Under the pieces are notes generated by a model, which saw nothing but the letters and a program-made list of their open reading frames with translations, searched no databases and was not told the origin of the DNA. A stretch of DNA of 51,887 nt from assembly GCF_900156895.1 (NCBI RefSeq), contig NZ_FTPD01000067.1, positions 271,673-323,559 of the forward strand, read 5' to 3'. Made by a program: the position numbers and the translations under genes. This document shows, piece by piece, positions 8,002 to 15,927 of this stretch (position 1 is the first letter of the stretch; every line of letters starts with the position of its first letter). The DNA is from Mesorhizobium prunaredense (lineage in GTDB: Bacteria > Pseudomonadota > Alphaproteobacteria > Rhizobiales > Rhizobiaceae).

Positions 8002-8124
8002 CCGTGCCGGCGCCATAGGCATCTGCGGGCGAACGCCATGCTCAACAAGACGCCCGTCAACGAAACAAGGTAGCAAAAAAGCCGCCAAGCGGGTCGCGCG
8101 GCGCGTCTTCAGAGGAGGTCCCAA

Positions 8125-8346
8125 ATGAACTGGAATACGTGGATTCGGCAATTCCACCGCTGGCTGTCGATCATTTTTACGGCGGTCGTCGCTGCCATCT
8201 TCATCAGCTTGGGCGTAGGTGTCGAGCCCGCCTACTGGGTATACCTCATGCCGCTGATCCCGCTCGGCTTGCTCATGCTCAGCGGTCTCTACCTGTTCGC
8301 GTTGCCCTACGCCAAGAGGTGGCGCAGCGGACGACGCACGGCGTAG
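8125..8346 (+). CDS. Small two-helix membrane protein
   Basis: A 73-residue protein starting MNWNTWIRQFHRWLS with two hydrophobic segments (about residues 14-30 and 40-60) and a basic tail KRWRSGRRTA. The ribosome site AGAGGAGG before the ATG at 8125 is very good. It lies 123 bp after the SRPBCC gene in the same direction and may belong to that ArsR-controlled unit. I do not recognise a functional family beyond a hypothetical inner-membrane protein. Confidence 0.78.
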   Translation: MNWNTWIRQFHRWLSIIFTAVVAAIFISLGVGVEPAYWVYLMPLIPLGLLMLSGLYLFALPYAKRWRSGRRTA

Positions 8347-8597
8347 AGGCCTGAGCACGGTGGACGACAAGACGCCCGCTCACCACCCACAGCCGAAATT
8401 CAAACTGTGGCGCTACCCGAGTTCGGGTAGCTGTCCTGCCCGGTTCGCTTGACAATGGGCTAAGGCTGCGCGACGCCAGACGAGTGCGGCAGCCAAAATC
8501 ACTGGTAAGTATGGGTTGGCATGGCGACAGTGGCAAAGACGCTGAACAGCATTTCGTGGCCGCGCTTGGGCGAAGGCGCCGCGTTCGGGGCAAGGCT

Positions 8598-9626
8598 GTG
8601 ACCAAACCGCGCTCGCGCCGCGGCGGCGGCCGTCCGACGATCGCCGATGTCGCGCGCAAGGCCGGCGTCGGCGCCATCACCGTCTCCCGCGCCTTGCGCG
8701 AGCCGGAGCGCGTTTCGGAGGATCTGCGCCGCCAGATCCAGGCGGCCGTCGATGAGCTCGGCTATCTGCCCGACCCGAATGCGCGAGCGTTGGCTTCGGC
8801 GCGCGCCGAGGTCTTTGGCGTGCTGGTGCCGTCGCTCACCAACAGCGTCTTTGCCGAAGTGCTGCGTGGCATCTATGACAGCCTGTCGGACAGCTCCTAC
8901 CGCATCCAGCTCGGCAACACCCATTATTCCGGCCTCGAGGAGGAACGGCTGCTGCAGGTGTTCGGCCCGCAGCGCCCGGCGGCGTTGATCGTGGCGGGCA
9001 TCGACCAGACGCCCACGTCGCGAAGACTGCTCGAGACCGCCGGCTGCCCGGTGGTTCAGGTCATGGAGACCGGCCCCGATCCCGTCGACATGATGGTCGG
9101 CTTCTCGCATTTCGACGGCGGCAAGGCGGCGACGGAGCACATGATCGAAATGGGCTATCGCCGCATCGGCTTCATGGGCGCGCGCATGGACCCGCGCTCG
9201 CAGCGGCGGCTGGCCGGCTATCGCGCGGCAATGGAGGCGGCCGGCCTGTTCGACGCGCGGCTGGTCACCACCACGCCTGTGCCGTCCAGTGTGACGCTGG
9301 GGCGCGAATTGTTTCGCGATGCGCTGGCCAGGATGCCGACGCTGGACGGAGTTTTCTGCAACAATGACGACATCGCGCTCGGCGTGCTGTTCGAATGCCA
9401 CCGCGCCTCGATCGCCGTGCCGAAGACGATCGGCATCACCGGCTTCAACGATCTCGACATGATGGAAGTGGCTTTTCCCTCCGTCACCAGCGTCCGGACG
9501 CCTCGCTACGAGATCGGCCGGCTTTCTGTCGCCATGGCGCTCGCGGCGATTGCAGGCAAGCGGCCGCAACAGCCGGTCGTCGATCTCGGCTTCGAACTCA
9601 AGCGCCGCGAGAGCACTGCCCGCTGA
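8598..9626 (+). CDS. LacI-family regulator resembling the gluconate repressor GntR
   Basis: A 342-residue LacI protein. The HTH is GRPTIADVARKAGVGAITVS followed by the hinge-helix region NARALASARAEVFGVLVP. Several segments closely match E. coli GntR, the LacI-type gluconate repressor: PSLTNSVFAEVLRGI, DELGYLPDPN, LDGVFCNNDDIALG and FECHRASI. The GTG at 8598 is chosen because GGGGCAAGG precedes it and the length becomes normal; the open frame reaches to 8484 without a ribosome site. It lies directly upstream of an ABC importer and a gluconokinase, and the perfect palindrome at 9670-9685 is its probable operator. Gluconate or a phosphorylated product as inducer is inferred. Confidence 0.9.
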   Translation: MTKPRSRRGGGRPTIADVARKAGVGAITVSRALREPERVSEDLRRQIQAAVDELGYLPDPNARALASARAEVFGVLVPSLTNSVFAEVLRGIYDSLSDSSYRIQLGNTHYSGLEEERLLQVFGPQRPAALIVAGIDQTPTSRRLLETAGCPVVQVMETGPDPVDMMVGFSHFDGGKAATEHMIEMGYRRIGFMGARMDPRSQRRLAGYRAAMEAAGLFDARLVTTTPVPSSVTLGRELFRDALARMPTLDGVFCNNDDIALGVLFECHRASIAVPKTIGITGFNDLDMMEVAFPSVTSVRTPRYEIGRLSVAMALAAIAGKRPQQPVVDLGFELKRRESTAR

Positions 9627-9649
9627 AAGCACTTTCCAGGGATCGCGAA

Positions 9650-9671
9650 ATGACGCTTTACACAACGTCAT
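9650..9671. repeat. Inverted repeat after the LacI gene
   Basis: ATGACG (9650-9655) and CGTCAT (9666-9671) form arms around a 10-base spacer just after the LacI stop codon and touching the operator. It may be a weak terminator stem or a second protein site. No U-tract follows. Confidence 0.35.
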
Positions 9672-9685
9672 GGTAGCGCTACCAT
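9670..9685. promoter_or_regulatory. LacI-family operator palindrome
   Basis: ATGGTAGCGCTACCAT is a perfect 16-bp palindrome with the central CG common to LacI operators. It resembles the E. coli gluconate GntR site ATGTTACCGGTAACAT and sits between the LacI gene and the ABC operon, about 240 bp upstream of the binding-protein start. Confidence 0.75.
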
Positions 9686-9723
9686 CCGCCTCTGGGCGAA
9701 AACTCGCGGCAAAGACCGAAGTC

Positions 9724-9771
9724 TGTTTATTATATATAAGCGACAGCCAATGCTTGTTTATTATGTATAAT
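9724..9771 (+). promoter_or_regulatory. Duplicated AT-rich promoter segment of the sugar-acid ABC operon
   Basis: TGTTTATTAT occurs at 9724-9733 and 9755-9764, exactly 31 bp apart, each followed by TATAA (TATAAG at 9735, TATAAT at 9766). The region is strikingly AT-rich against the GC-rich surroundings. TATAAT at 9766-9771 is a good -10 box; no strong -35 is seen. The leader to the ATG at 9927 is about 150 nt and ends in GGGAGGAA as ribosome site. Confidence 0.5.
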
Positions 9772-9926
9772 ATGATAGTTTTTACTCCGGTTTACCGGGC
9801 GACAAGGAGGGAGATCGGGTTGGCATTCGGCCACCTGAAAAGCGCGACGGGCAAGGCGGGAGGTGCCGGGCCAGACGCGGCGAGACGCGTAAAAACAATC
9901 AGAAACTGCAACTGGGAGGAATATCA

Positions 9927-11051
9927 ATGATCAAGTCACTCGTTGGCGGCATCGTTGCCGCCACTGCATTCGTCATGTTGAGCTCGTCGGCCATCGCCGA
10001 CCCCGAAATCGTCAAGGGCCCGGCCGCAGAGCCGGACTGCTTCGTGCCATGGGCTGCCGACACGCAGTTCTTCAAGTTCCCCAAGAAGGAAGGCCCCTAC
10101 CGCATCGCGCTCGCCAATGGCTATATCGCCAACACCTGGCGCATCCAGATGATCCAGACCGCCAAAGCTTACGCAGCGCAAAAAGACGTCGCTGCCAAGC
10201 TTAAGGAATTCAAGGTCGTGTCGACCGGCGAGGATGTACCGGCGCAGATTTCGGCGATCAACAACTTCATCGATTCCGGCTATGACGCCATCGTCGTCAA
10301 CGCGCAGAATCCGACGGCGTTCGGACCGGTCATCAAGCGTGCCAAGGAAGCCGGCGTCGTGCTGGTCGCCTTCGACAATATTCTCGACACCAAGGACGCC
10401 ATCAACGTCAATGTCGACCAGAAAGGCCTTGGCGAGTTGTGGGCCAACTGGCTGATCAAGCATATTCCCAATGGCGGCAAGCTCCTCGAGGTGCGCGGCG
10501 TTGCCGGCACGTCGGTCGATACCGACCGCCATAACGGCATCCATGAGGTTCTGGACGCTTCGGGCAAGAAATGGGAGGTCACCGAAGTCGCCGGCAAGTG
10601 GGATGATCCGACAGCGCAGAAGGTCACGGCTGACGCGATCGCCACCAATGGTCCGTTCGTCGGCATCACCGGCCAGGGCGGCGACACCGGCATCGTCCAG
10701 GCGATGATCGACGCCAAGCATCCGTTCGTACCGTTCGGCGGCGAAACAGAGAACGGCTTCCGCAAGTTCTGCGCGGCCCATGCAGCCGACGGGCTGAAAT
10801 GCTCGTCAGCCGGTACCGGTCCGGCGCAGGTGGCGGTTGCTATCAAGACGGCGATCGCAGCACTCGAAGGCCAGGTCGTCCCGCAGTCGGTGAAGCTGCC
10901 GCTGGCGATCGTCGAGGATCCGAACTTCAAGGCAGGCCAGGACTATTTCCCCGACCAGTCCGACAATTTCTTCGTCGGCAACTCGTTCCCGACCTGCGGC
11001 ATCAACTTCACCGCGCAGGAAATCATGGGCCAGAGCAAGGAAAACCAGTAG
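9927..11051 (+). CDS. Periplasmic sugar/sugar-acid binding protein of a CUT2 ABC importer
   Basis: A 374-residue protein with a signal peptide (about residues 1-24, cleavage after SSAIA) and a periplasmic-binding fold of the ribose type: YRIALANGYIANTWRIQM, AINNFIDSGYDAIVVNAQNP, VAFDNILD and GGKLLEVRG. It binds the solute outside the inner membrane and delivers it to the two permeases encoded downstream. The substrate is not shown by sequence alone; the gluconokinase and GntR-like repressor in the same locus point to gluconate or a related aldonate. The ribosome site GGGAGGAA is very strong, as expected for an abundant binding protein. Confidence 0.9.
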   Translation: MIKSLVGGIVAATAFVMLSSSAIADPEIVKGPAAEPDCFVPWAADTQFFKFPKKEGPYRIALANGYIANTWRIQMIQTAKAYAAQKDVAAKLKEFKVVSTGEDVPAQISAINNFIDSGYDAIVVNAQNPTAFGPVIKRAKEAGVVLVAFDNILDTKDAINVNVDQKGLGELWANWLIKHIPNGGKLLEVRGVAGTSVDTDRHNGIHEVLDASGKKWEVTEVAGKWDDPTAQKVTADAIATNGPFVGITGQGGDTGIVQAMIDAKHPFVPFGGETENGFRKFCAAHAADGLKCSSAGTGPAQVAVAIKTAIAALEGQVVPQSVKLPLAIVEDPNFKAGQDYFPDQSDNFFVGNSFPTCGINFTAQEIMGQSKENQ

Positions 11052-11121
11052 ACTGATCGCTCGGCGCCGCGGAACATCCCGCGGCGCCGGTCCCGAAGAA
11101 CAAGCGCCTTGGGAGGGGCCG

Positions 11122-12669
11122 ATGGACGGTGCGGTTCCGCTCTTCCGCATGGAAGGCATATCCAAGCGCTATGGCGGCGTGCGGGCGCTGGAAAAGGCCG
11201 AGCTGTCCGTCACGCCAGGCAGCATCCACGCCGTCCTCGGTGAAAACGGCGCCGGCAAATCGACACTGATCAAGGTCATGGCGGGCGTCGTCGCGCCTGA
11301 CGAAGGCCGCATGATGCTGGACGGCAGCGAGGTGACCTTCGCCTCGCCGGCTGCCGCCAACCAGGCCGGCATCGTCTGCATCTTCCAGGAGCTGTCGCTC
11401 GTTCCCGAACTCAGCGTCGCCGACAATATCGTCATTTCCGATCCGCCGAAACGCTTCGGCATGATCGACCGCAAGGCGCAGCGCCGCATCGCGGAAGAAG
11501 CCCTGGCTCGTGCAGGCGCCGCCGACATCCACCCGCTGGCGCTGGTCAAGGACCTTCCGCTTTCAAGACGGCAGATGGTCGAGATCGCCAAGGCGCTGGC
11601 ACGCAAGCCGCGCATCCTGATCCTCGACGAGGCGACCTCGGCGCTGACCGCGGCCGACGTCGCCAAGATCTTCGGCGTGCTGAAGCGGCTGCGCTCGGAA
11701 GGGCTGGCGCTGCTCTACATCTCGCACCGGATGAACGAGATCGCCGAGCTTGCCGACCAGTGCACGGTGTTTCGCAACGGCCGCAATGTCGCAAGCTACA
11801 AGGCAGGCTCGAAGAGCGACAACGAAGTCGTCGAGTTGATGATCGGGCGCGAATACAGCCACATCTTTCCGCCGAAGCCGGTGCGTGCACCGGCCACCGC
11901 CGCTCCCGTGCTGGAGGCGCGAAAACTGTCGTGGACCGACCGGCTGGACAATATCTCACTCACGGTCGGCGCAGGCGAAGTCGTCGGCCTCGGCGGTCTC
12001 GACGGCCAGGGTCAGCGCGAATTGCTGCTCGCCTTCTTCGGCGTGCTGCGCGGCCTGTCCGGCCAGATATTGATCGACGGCAAGCCGGTCGCCATCGCCA
12101 GTCCGGCCGCCGCGCGCGGTGACCGGATCGGCATGGCGCTGATCCCGGAGGACCGCAAGACGGAAGGCCTGATGCTGCCGATGACGGTGCGCGAGAACCT
12201 CTCCTTCGCGGCACTCGACCGGCTGTCCAGGGCCGGCATCATCGATCGTGCCGCCGAGCAGCGGCTGATCGACGACATGGTCGGTCTGCTGGCGATCAAA
12301 ACGGCGGGTCTCGACATTCCGGTCGGAGCGCTGTCCGGCGGCAACCAGCAGAAGGTCGTCATCGCCAAATGGCTGATGCGGCAGCCGCGCATCATCCTGC
12401 TCAACGATCCGACGCGCGGCATCGATGTCGGCACCAAGCAGGAACTCTATCAGCTGATGCGCAAGCTCGCCGATCAAGGTGCGGCGATCCTGTTTTACTC
12501 AACCGACTATGACGAGCTGATCGGCTGCTGCGACCGGGTGCTGGTGCTCTATGACGGAGCGGTCAAGCGCGAGCTGGTCGGTCCCGAGATCACCGAGCGG
12601 GCGCTGATCGCCAGCGCGCTCAACATCCATGGCGAAGAGATGCCCGTTAGCCTGGGAGCGGACGCGTGA
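11122..12669 (+). CDS. CUT2 ABC importer ATP-binding protein (two nucleotide-binding domains)
   Basis: A 515-residue RbsA/MglA-type ATPase. The first domain has Walker A GENGAGKST (40-48), a degenerate signature LSRRQ and Walker B ILILDEATSAL. The second domain has a modified Walker A region (GLDGQGQREL), a full signature LSGGNQQK and LLNDPTRGIDVG. One good and one altered domain is normal for this family. It powers import by the two permeases. It starts 70 bp after the binding protein and overlaps the first permease by 4 bp (GTGA). Confidence 0.94.
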   Translation: MDGAVPLFRMEGISKRYGGVRALEKAELSVTPGSIHAVLGENGAGKSTLIKVMAGVVAPDEGRMMLDGSEVTFASPAAANQAGIVCIFQELSLVPELSVADNIVISDPPKRFGMIDRKAQRRIAEEALARAGAADIHPLALVKDLPLSRRQMVEIAKALARKPRILILDEATSALTAADVAKIFGVLKRLRSEGLALLYISHRMNEIAELADQCTVFRNGRNVASYKAGSKSDNEVVELMIGREYSHIFPPKPVRAPATAAPVLEARKLSWTDRLDNISLTVGAGEVVGLGGLDGQGQRELLLAFFGVLRGLSGQILIDGKPVAIASPAAARGDRIGMALIPEDRKTEGLMLPMTVRENLSFAALDRLSRAGIIDRAAEQRLIDDMVGLLAIKTAGLDIPVGALSGGNQQKVVIAKWLMRQPRIILLNDPTRGIDVGTKQELYQLMRKLADQGAAILFYSTDYDELIGCCDRVLVLYDGAVKRELVGPEITERALIASALNIHGEEMPVSLGADA

Positions 12670-13646
12670 AGGATTGGCGCTACTGGCTTGCCGAACAACG
12701 CGGAACGCTGCTGGCCTTCGGCATCTTCATCGTAATGTTCACGATCTACACCTCGAACCATCCGGCGGGCTTCACCGCCAATGTCGTGCAGACGGCGTCG
12801 AACAAGGGCGTGCTGCTCGCCTTCGTCGCCATGGCGCAGACGCTGGTGGTGATCACCGCAGGCATCGACCTTTCCGTCGGCATGATCTTCACGCTGACCA
12901 ATTGCCTGGCCTCGTGGCTGGTCATCGGCACCGGCATCGAGACCGCCTTCGGGGTCGTGGCGGTGCTCGGCACCGGGCTGCTGTGCGGCGCCATCAACGG
13001 CGCCATCGTCATCTATGGACGGCTTCAGCCGATCGTCGCCACCATTGCCACCGGCGCGGTCTATTTCGGCATCGCGCTGCTGCTAAGACCCTTTCCGGGC
13101 GGTTCGGTCAACGAGGATCTCGCCGACGCCCTGACCGGGCGCCTGTTCGGCGTGGTCCCGGCGAGCCTGGTCGTGCTTTTGGCCGTCGTGCTTTTGGTCT
13201 GGGTGCCGTTCAGCCGCTCCGTGCTCGGTCGCGCGGCCTATGCGGCGGGATCGTCGGAGATGGCGGCCTACATGTCCGGCGTGCCGATCCGGCGCGGCAA
13301 GTTCGCCGCCTACGCGCTCGGAGGGCTGCTTGCCGCGATCGGCGGGCTGTTCCTGACGTTCTTCACCTATACCGGCGATGCGGCCTATGCCAGCGGCAAT
13401 GCCTACACGCTGTTTTCCATAGCCGCCGTGGTGCTCGGCGGCGTGTCGCTGTTCGGCGGCAAGGGCAGCGCCATCGGTGCGATCTTCGGCGCGCTCGCCT
13501 TCCGCACCATCGGCGACCTGCTGTTCGTCTTCGATTTCGATCCGCTCTGGCAGCCGCTGTTCCAGGGTGTCATCCTGCTGATCGCGGTCAGCCTCGGCGC
13601 CTTCGCCCTGTTCCGGGTCCGCAACCGGCTGGAGTGGTTCCTGTGA
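12666..13646 (+). CDS. CUT2 ABC importer permease 1
   Basis: A 326-residue integral membrane protein of the BPD_transp_2 family with about eight to ten hydrophobic segments. The family core VVITAGIDLSVGMIF and the later AVVLGGVSLFGGKGS are clear. The GTG start overlaps the stop of the ATPase gene, and the end overlaps the start of permease 2, so translation of the three is coupled. Separate permease genes suggest a heterodimeric channel rather than the homodimer common for ribose. Confidence 0.92.
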   Translation: MKDWRYWLAEQRGTLLAFGIFIVMFTIYTSNHPAGFTANVVQTASNKGVLLAFVAMAQTLVVITAGIDLSVGMIFTLTNCLASWLVIGTGIETAFGVVAVLGTGLLCGAINGAIVIYGRLQPIVATIATGAVYFGIALLLRPFPGGSVNEDLADALTGRLFGVVPASLVVLLAVVLLVWVPFSRSVLGRAAYAAGSSEMAAYMSGVPIRRGKFAAYALGGLLAAIGGLFLTFFTYTGDAAYASGNAYTLFSIAAVVLGGVSLFGGKGSAIGAIFGALAFRTIGDLLFVFDFDPLWQPLFQGVILLIAVSLGAFALFRVRNRLEWFL

Positions 13647-14629
13647 GCGAGACGACTATCGGCGGCATTGCCGGCCGCATGCCGAAATTCATCCGCCGCG
13701 CCGATCCGGCGGTGTTGACCGCCTTTGCCTGCATCGTGCTGCTGCTGTTTGTGGGCAGTCTCTACTCACGCAGCTTCCTGTCGCCTGAATATCTGCTGCA
13801 GCAGCTCAAGGTGGCTTCGTTTCTGGGCGTCATCGCCACCGGCATGATGCTGGTCATCCTGCTCGGCCAGATCGACCTGTCGGTGCCGTGGTCGGTGGCG
13901 GTGGGCGCGATGATGGCCAGTGCGATGGCGGCCTTCGGGCCGGTTGGCGTGGCGCTTGCGATCCCGTTCGGCATTTTCTGTGGGGTGCTGATCGGCATCG
14001 TCAATGGCATCGGCGTCGCTTATCTGCGCATCCCCTCGATGATCATCACGCTTGCCACCAACGCCGTCGCGCAAGGGCTGATGGTGGTCTACACGGGCGG
14101 GTTCTCGCCGCAGGATTCGGCGACCCGGGCGATGCGCTATCTGGCGACCGGCTTTGCCATTCCGGGCGTGCCCAACGCCGTCATCATCTGGGCGCTGATC
14201 GGTGCCGCGATGGTGTTCGTGCTGACCCGCACCGGCTTCGGCCGCGCCGTCTACGGCATCGGCAATCGCGAGCGCGCCGCCTACCTCTCCGGCATCGACA
14301 CGCGGCGCGTGGTGATGATCGCCTTCGCCGTGTCCGGTGGGCTCTCGGCCTTTGGCGGCGTGCTTCTGGCCGGCTATGCCTCCAAGGCGGCACAGTCGAT
14401 GGGCGACGCCTATCTCCTGCCGTCCATCGCCGCGGTGGTGCTCGGCGGCACCTCGATCCTCGGCGGGCGCGGCTCCTACCTCGGCACGGTCGCCGGCGTC
14501 ATCCTGATCACGCTTTTGCAATCCATTCTTTCCGTCATGCAGATGCCGGAGGCGGGGCGGCAGATCATCTATGGCGTCGTCATCGTCGCCATGCTTTTGC
14601 TTTATGGCCGCGCGCCGGCAAGCCGCTGA
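13643..14629 (+). CDS. CUT2 ABC importer permease 2
   Basis: A 328-residue BPD_transp_2 permease: MLVILLGQIDLSVPWSV corresponds to the AGIDLSVG core, with glutamine replacing alanine/glycine, and AAVVLGGTSILGGRG is the second conserved loop. The GTG at 13643 overlaps the stop of permease 1 (GTGA). It pairs with permease 1 as an unequal dimer. The polar QID change in the core could alter the translocation path compared with its partner. Confidence 0.9.
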   Translation: MSETTIGGIAGRMPKFIRRADPAVLTAFACIVLLLFVGSLYSRSFLSPEYLLQQLKVASFLGVIATGMMLVILLGQIDLSVPWSVAVGAMMASAMAAFGPVGVALAIPFGIFCGVLIGIVNGIGVAYLRIPSMIITLATNAVAQGLMVVYTGGFSPQDSATRAMRYLATGFAIPGVPNAVIIWALIGAAMVFVLTRTGFGRAVYGIGNRERAAYLSGIDTRRVVMIAFAVSGGLSAFGGVLLAGYASKAAQSMGDAYLLPSIAAVVLGGTSILGGRGSYLGTVAGVILITLLQSILSVMQMPEAGRQIIYGVVIVAMLLLYGRAPASR

Positions 14630-14637
14630 TCCGCATC

Positions 14638-15186
14638 GTGGACGACAAGGCAGCATACGTACAGAGGGATCCGGTTCGGTCCGCACCGGCCGTCGTCGTG
14701 ATGGGCGTCGCCGGCTGTGGCAAGTCGGCCGTCGGCGAAGCGCTGGCGGCGGCACTTGGCGCCGTCTTCGTCGAGGGCGACAGGCTGCACCCGCCGGAAA
14801 ACGTCGCGCGCATGGCAAGCGGCGAGCCGCTGACCGACGCATTGCGCGAAGGTTGGCTCGACGCGATCGGCCGGCGCATTGCCGGACCGGTCGGCGACGG
14901 GCAAGCCGTCGTCGCCGCCTGCTCGGCGCTCAAGCGCAGCTATCGCGAGCGTCTGCGCGGTTTTTGCCAGGATATCGTTTTCCTCTATCTGGAAATCGAT
15001 CCGGCGACCGCAAAGCAGCGCGTCGGCTCCCGCCAGGACCATTTCATGCCGGCAAGCCTGGTCGACAGCCAGTTCGCCACGCTCGAAGCGCCGGCAGCCG
15101 ACGAGAACGCATTGACGCTCGATGCGACGCGCCCGATCGCCGAGATTGTCGGCGATGCCGTGAGTCTGGTCGAGGCGAATTCGTGA
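14638..15186 (+). CDS. gntK: Gluconokinase (GntK-type)
   Basis: A 182-residue P-loop kinase. Walker A is GVAGCGKS (23-30). The gluconokinase pattern follows: EGDRLHPPENVARM, SGEPLTDALREGWL, CSALKRSYRERLR, and DHFMPASLVDSQFATLE. The usual PLTDxDRxPWL reads PLTDALREGWL here, so an aspartate is missing from the second half. It phosphorylates gluconate to 6-phosphogluconate for the Entner-Doudoroff or pentose phosphate route. The GTG at 14638 is preferred over ATG 14701, which would remove the first beta strand. It starts 8 bp after permease 2, as the last gene of the operon. A weak TGGCGC/GCGCCA stem (15198-15224) separates it from the convergent Rrf2 gene. Confidence 0.9.
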   Translation: MDDKAAYVQRDPVRSAPAVVVMGVAGCGKSAVGEALAAALGAVFVEGDRLHPPENVARMASGEPLTDALREGWLDAIGRRIAGPVGDGQAVVAACSALKRSYRERLRGFCQDIVFLYLEIDPATAKQRVGSRQDHFMPASLVDSQFATLEAPAADENALTLDATRPIAEIVGDAVSLVEANS

Positions 15187-15226
15187 AGGGGGGTCGCTGG
15201 CGCGGATCCGCCTCAGCGGCGCCAGA

Positions 15227-15676
15227 TCAGATCTGTGACGTCAGTTCGACTGGAAAATCGTCATTGTCGGCGTCGCGCATGGCGGCGAGGCTGCGATTGT
15301 CCAGCACCTCGGCGATCGCATGGCGCACCTCCAGCATCATGTTCCGGACCTGGCATGTCGCCTCGTCGCAATCATCGCAGCGCTGATATTGGGTACGGCT
15401 GGCGCAAGGGATCGGCGCCAGCGGCCCGTCGAGGACGCGCACGACATGGCCGATCTTGATCTCGGAGGCCGGGCGGGCGAGGCGATAGCCGCCTTCCTTG
15501 CCCTTGCGGCTCTGGACGAAGCCGGCATTGCGCAATTCGCCCAGAATGGCATCCAGGAATTTCTTCGGGATGTTGTTGGCGACCGCAATGTCGTTGACGA
15601 ACGCAAGCTGGCCGACCGGCAAGCCTGACAGATGCACGAGGGCCTTGAGGCCGTATTTGCCTTTTTTGGTAAGCAT
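15227..15676 (-). CDS. Rrf2-family transcriptional regulator with cysteine cluster
   Basis: A 149-residue Rrf2 protein: MLTKKGKYGLKALVHL opens the winged helix, NNIPKKFLDAILGELRNAG is the recognition part, and SRKGKEGGYRLARP is the wing. Cysteines 91, 100, 103 and 108 could hold an iron-sulfur cluster; their spacing differs from IscR. It lies next to sulfate/thiosulfate uptake genes on the same strand, so a regulator of sulfur assimilation is the most likely role, by analogy with CymR/IscR-type proteins. The operator is unknown; the palindromes at 15701 and 21768 are candidates. Confidence 0.87.
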   Translation of the reverse strand: MLTKKGKYGLKALVHLSGLPVGQLAFVNDIAVANNIPKKFLDAILGELRNAGFVQSRKGKEGGYRLARPASEIKIGHVVRVLDGPLAPIPCASRTQYQRCDDCDEATCQVRNMMLEVRHAIAEVLDNRSLAAMRDADNDDFPVELTSQI

Positions 15677-15700
15677 GCCCGATTCAGTTCATGAAAACCC

Positions 15701-15723
15701 CAACCGCCCGCATCTGGCGGTTG
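15701..15723. promoter_or_regulatory. Palindrome upstream of the Rrf2 gene
   Basis: CAACCGCC and GGCGGTTG form 8-bp arms around a 7-base centre, 25 bp upstream of the Rrf2 start on the minus strand. It may be an operator for autoregulation, or a hairpin. The rest of the 251-bp gap holds two copies of TGACGTTTTG (15739 and 15817) of unknown meaning and the sbp terminator. Confidence 0.4.
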
Positions 15724-15872
15724 TTTGTGTGCAAATCATGACGTTTTGTCGCGCGACGCAGTTTCGCGAAACAAGCCGTCCGATGGCACAGTAGGCACAA
15801 ACACGTTGATTGTTCGTGACGTTTTGGACGGCGCGCTGGGAACGTGCGGGAAATCACCTGTCCGGAGCGCGA

Positions 15873-15902
15873 AAACGAAGAAAGCCGGCAAAAGCCGGCT
15901 TT
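15873..15902 (-). terminator. Rho-independent terminator of the second sbp gene
   Basis: Read on the minus strand, AAAGCCGGC-TTTT-GCCGGCTTT is a perfect 9-bp stem followed by a T-rich run (CTTCGTTTTC). It lies 26 bp beyond the stop of the sbp gene at 15928. Confidence 0.75.
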
Positions 15903-15927
15903 CCATCGATTTCGAAGATCGCTTGGC

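Noticed and set aside
8484..8597. N-terminal extension of the LacI regulator
   Set aside because: The extra residues precede the HTH, have no family match and lack a ribosome site; GTG 8598 gives the usual length.
15737..15826. Two TGACGTTTTG copies as iron-response (RirA-type) boxes
   Set aside because: They lack the dyad TGA-N9-TCA expected for such boxes and no iron genes are nearby.
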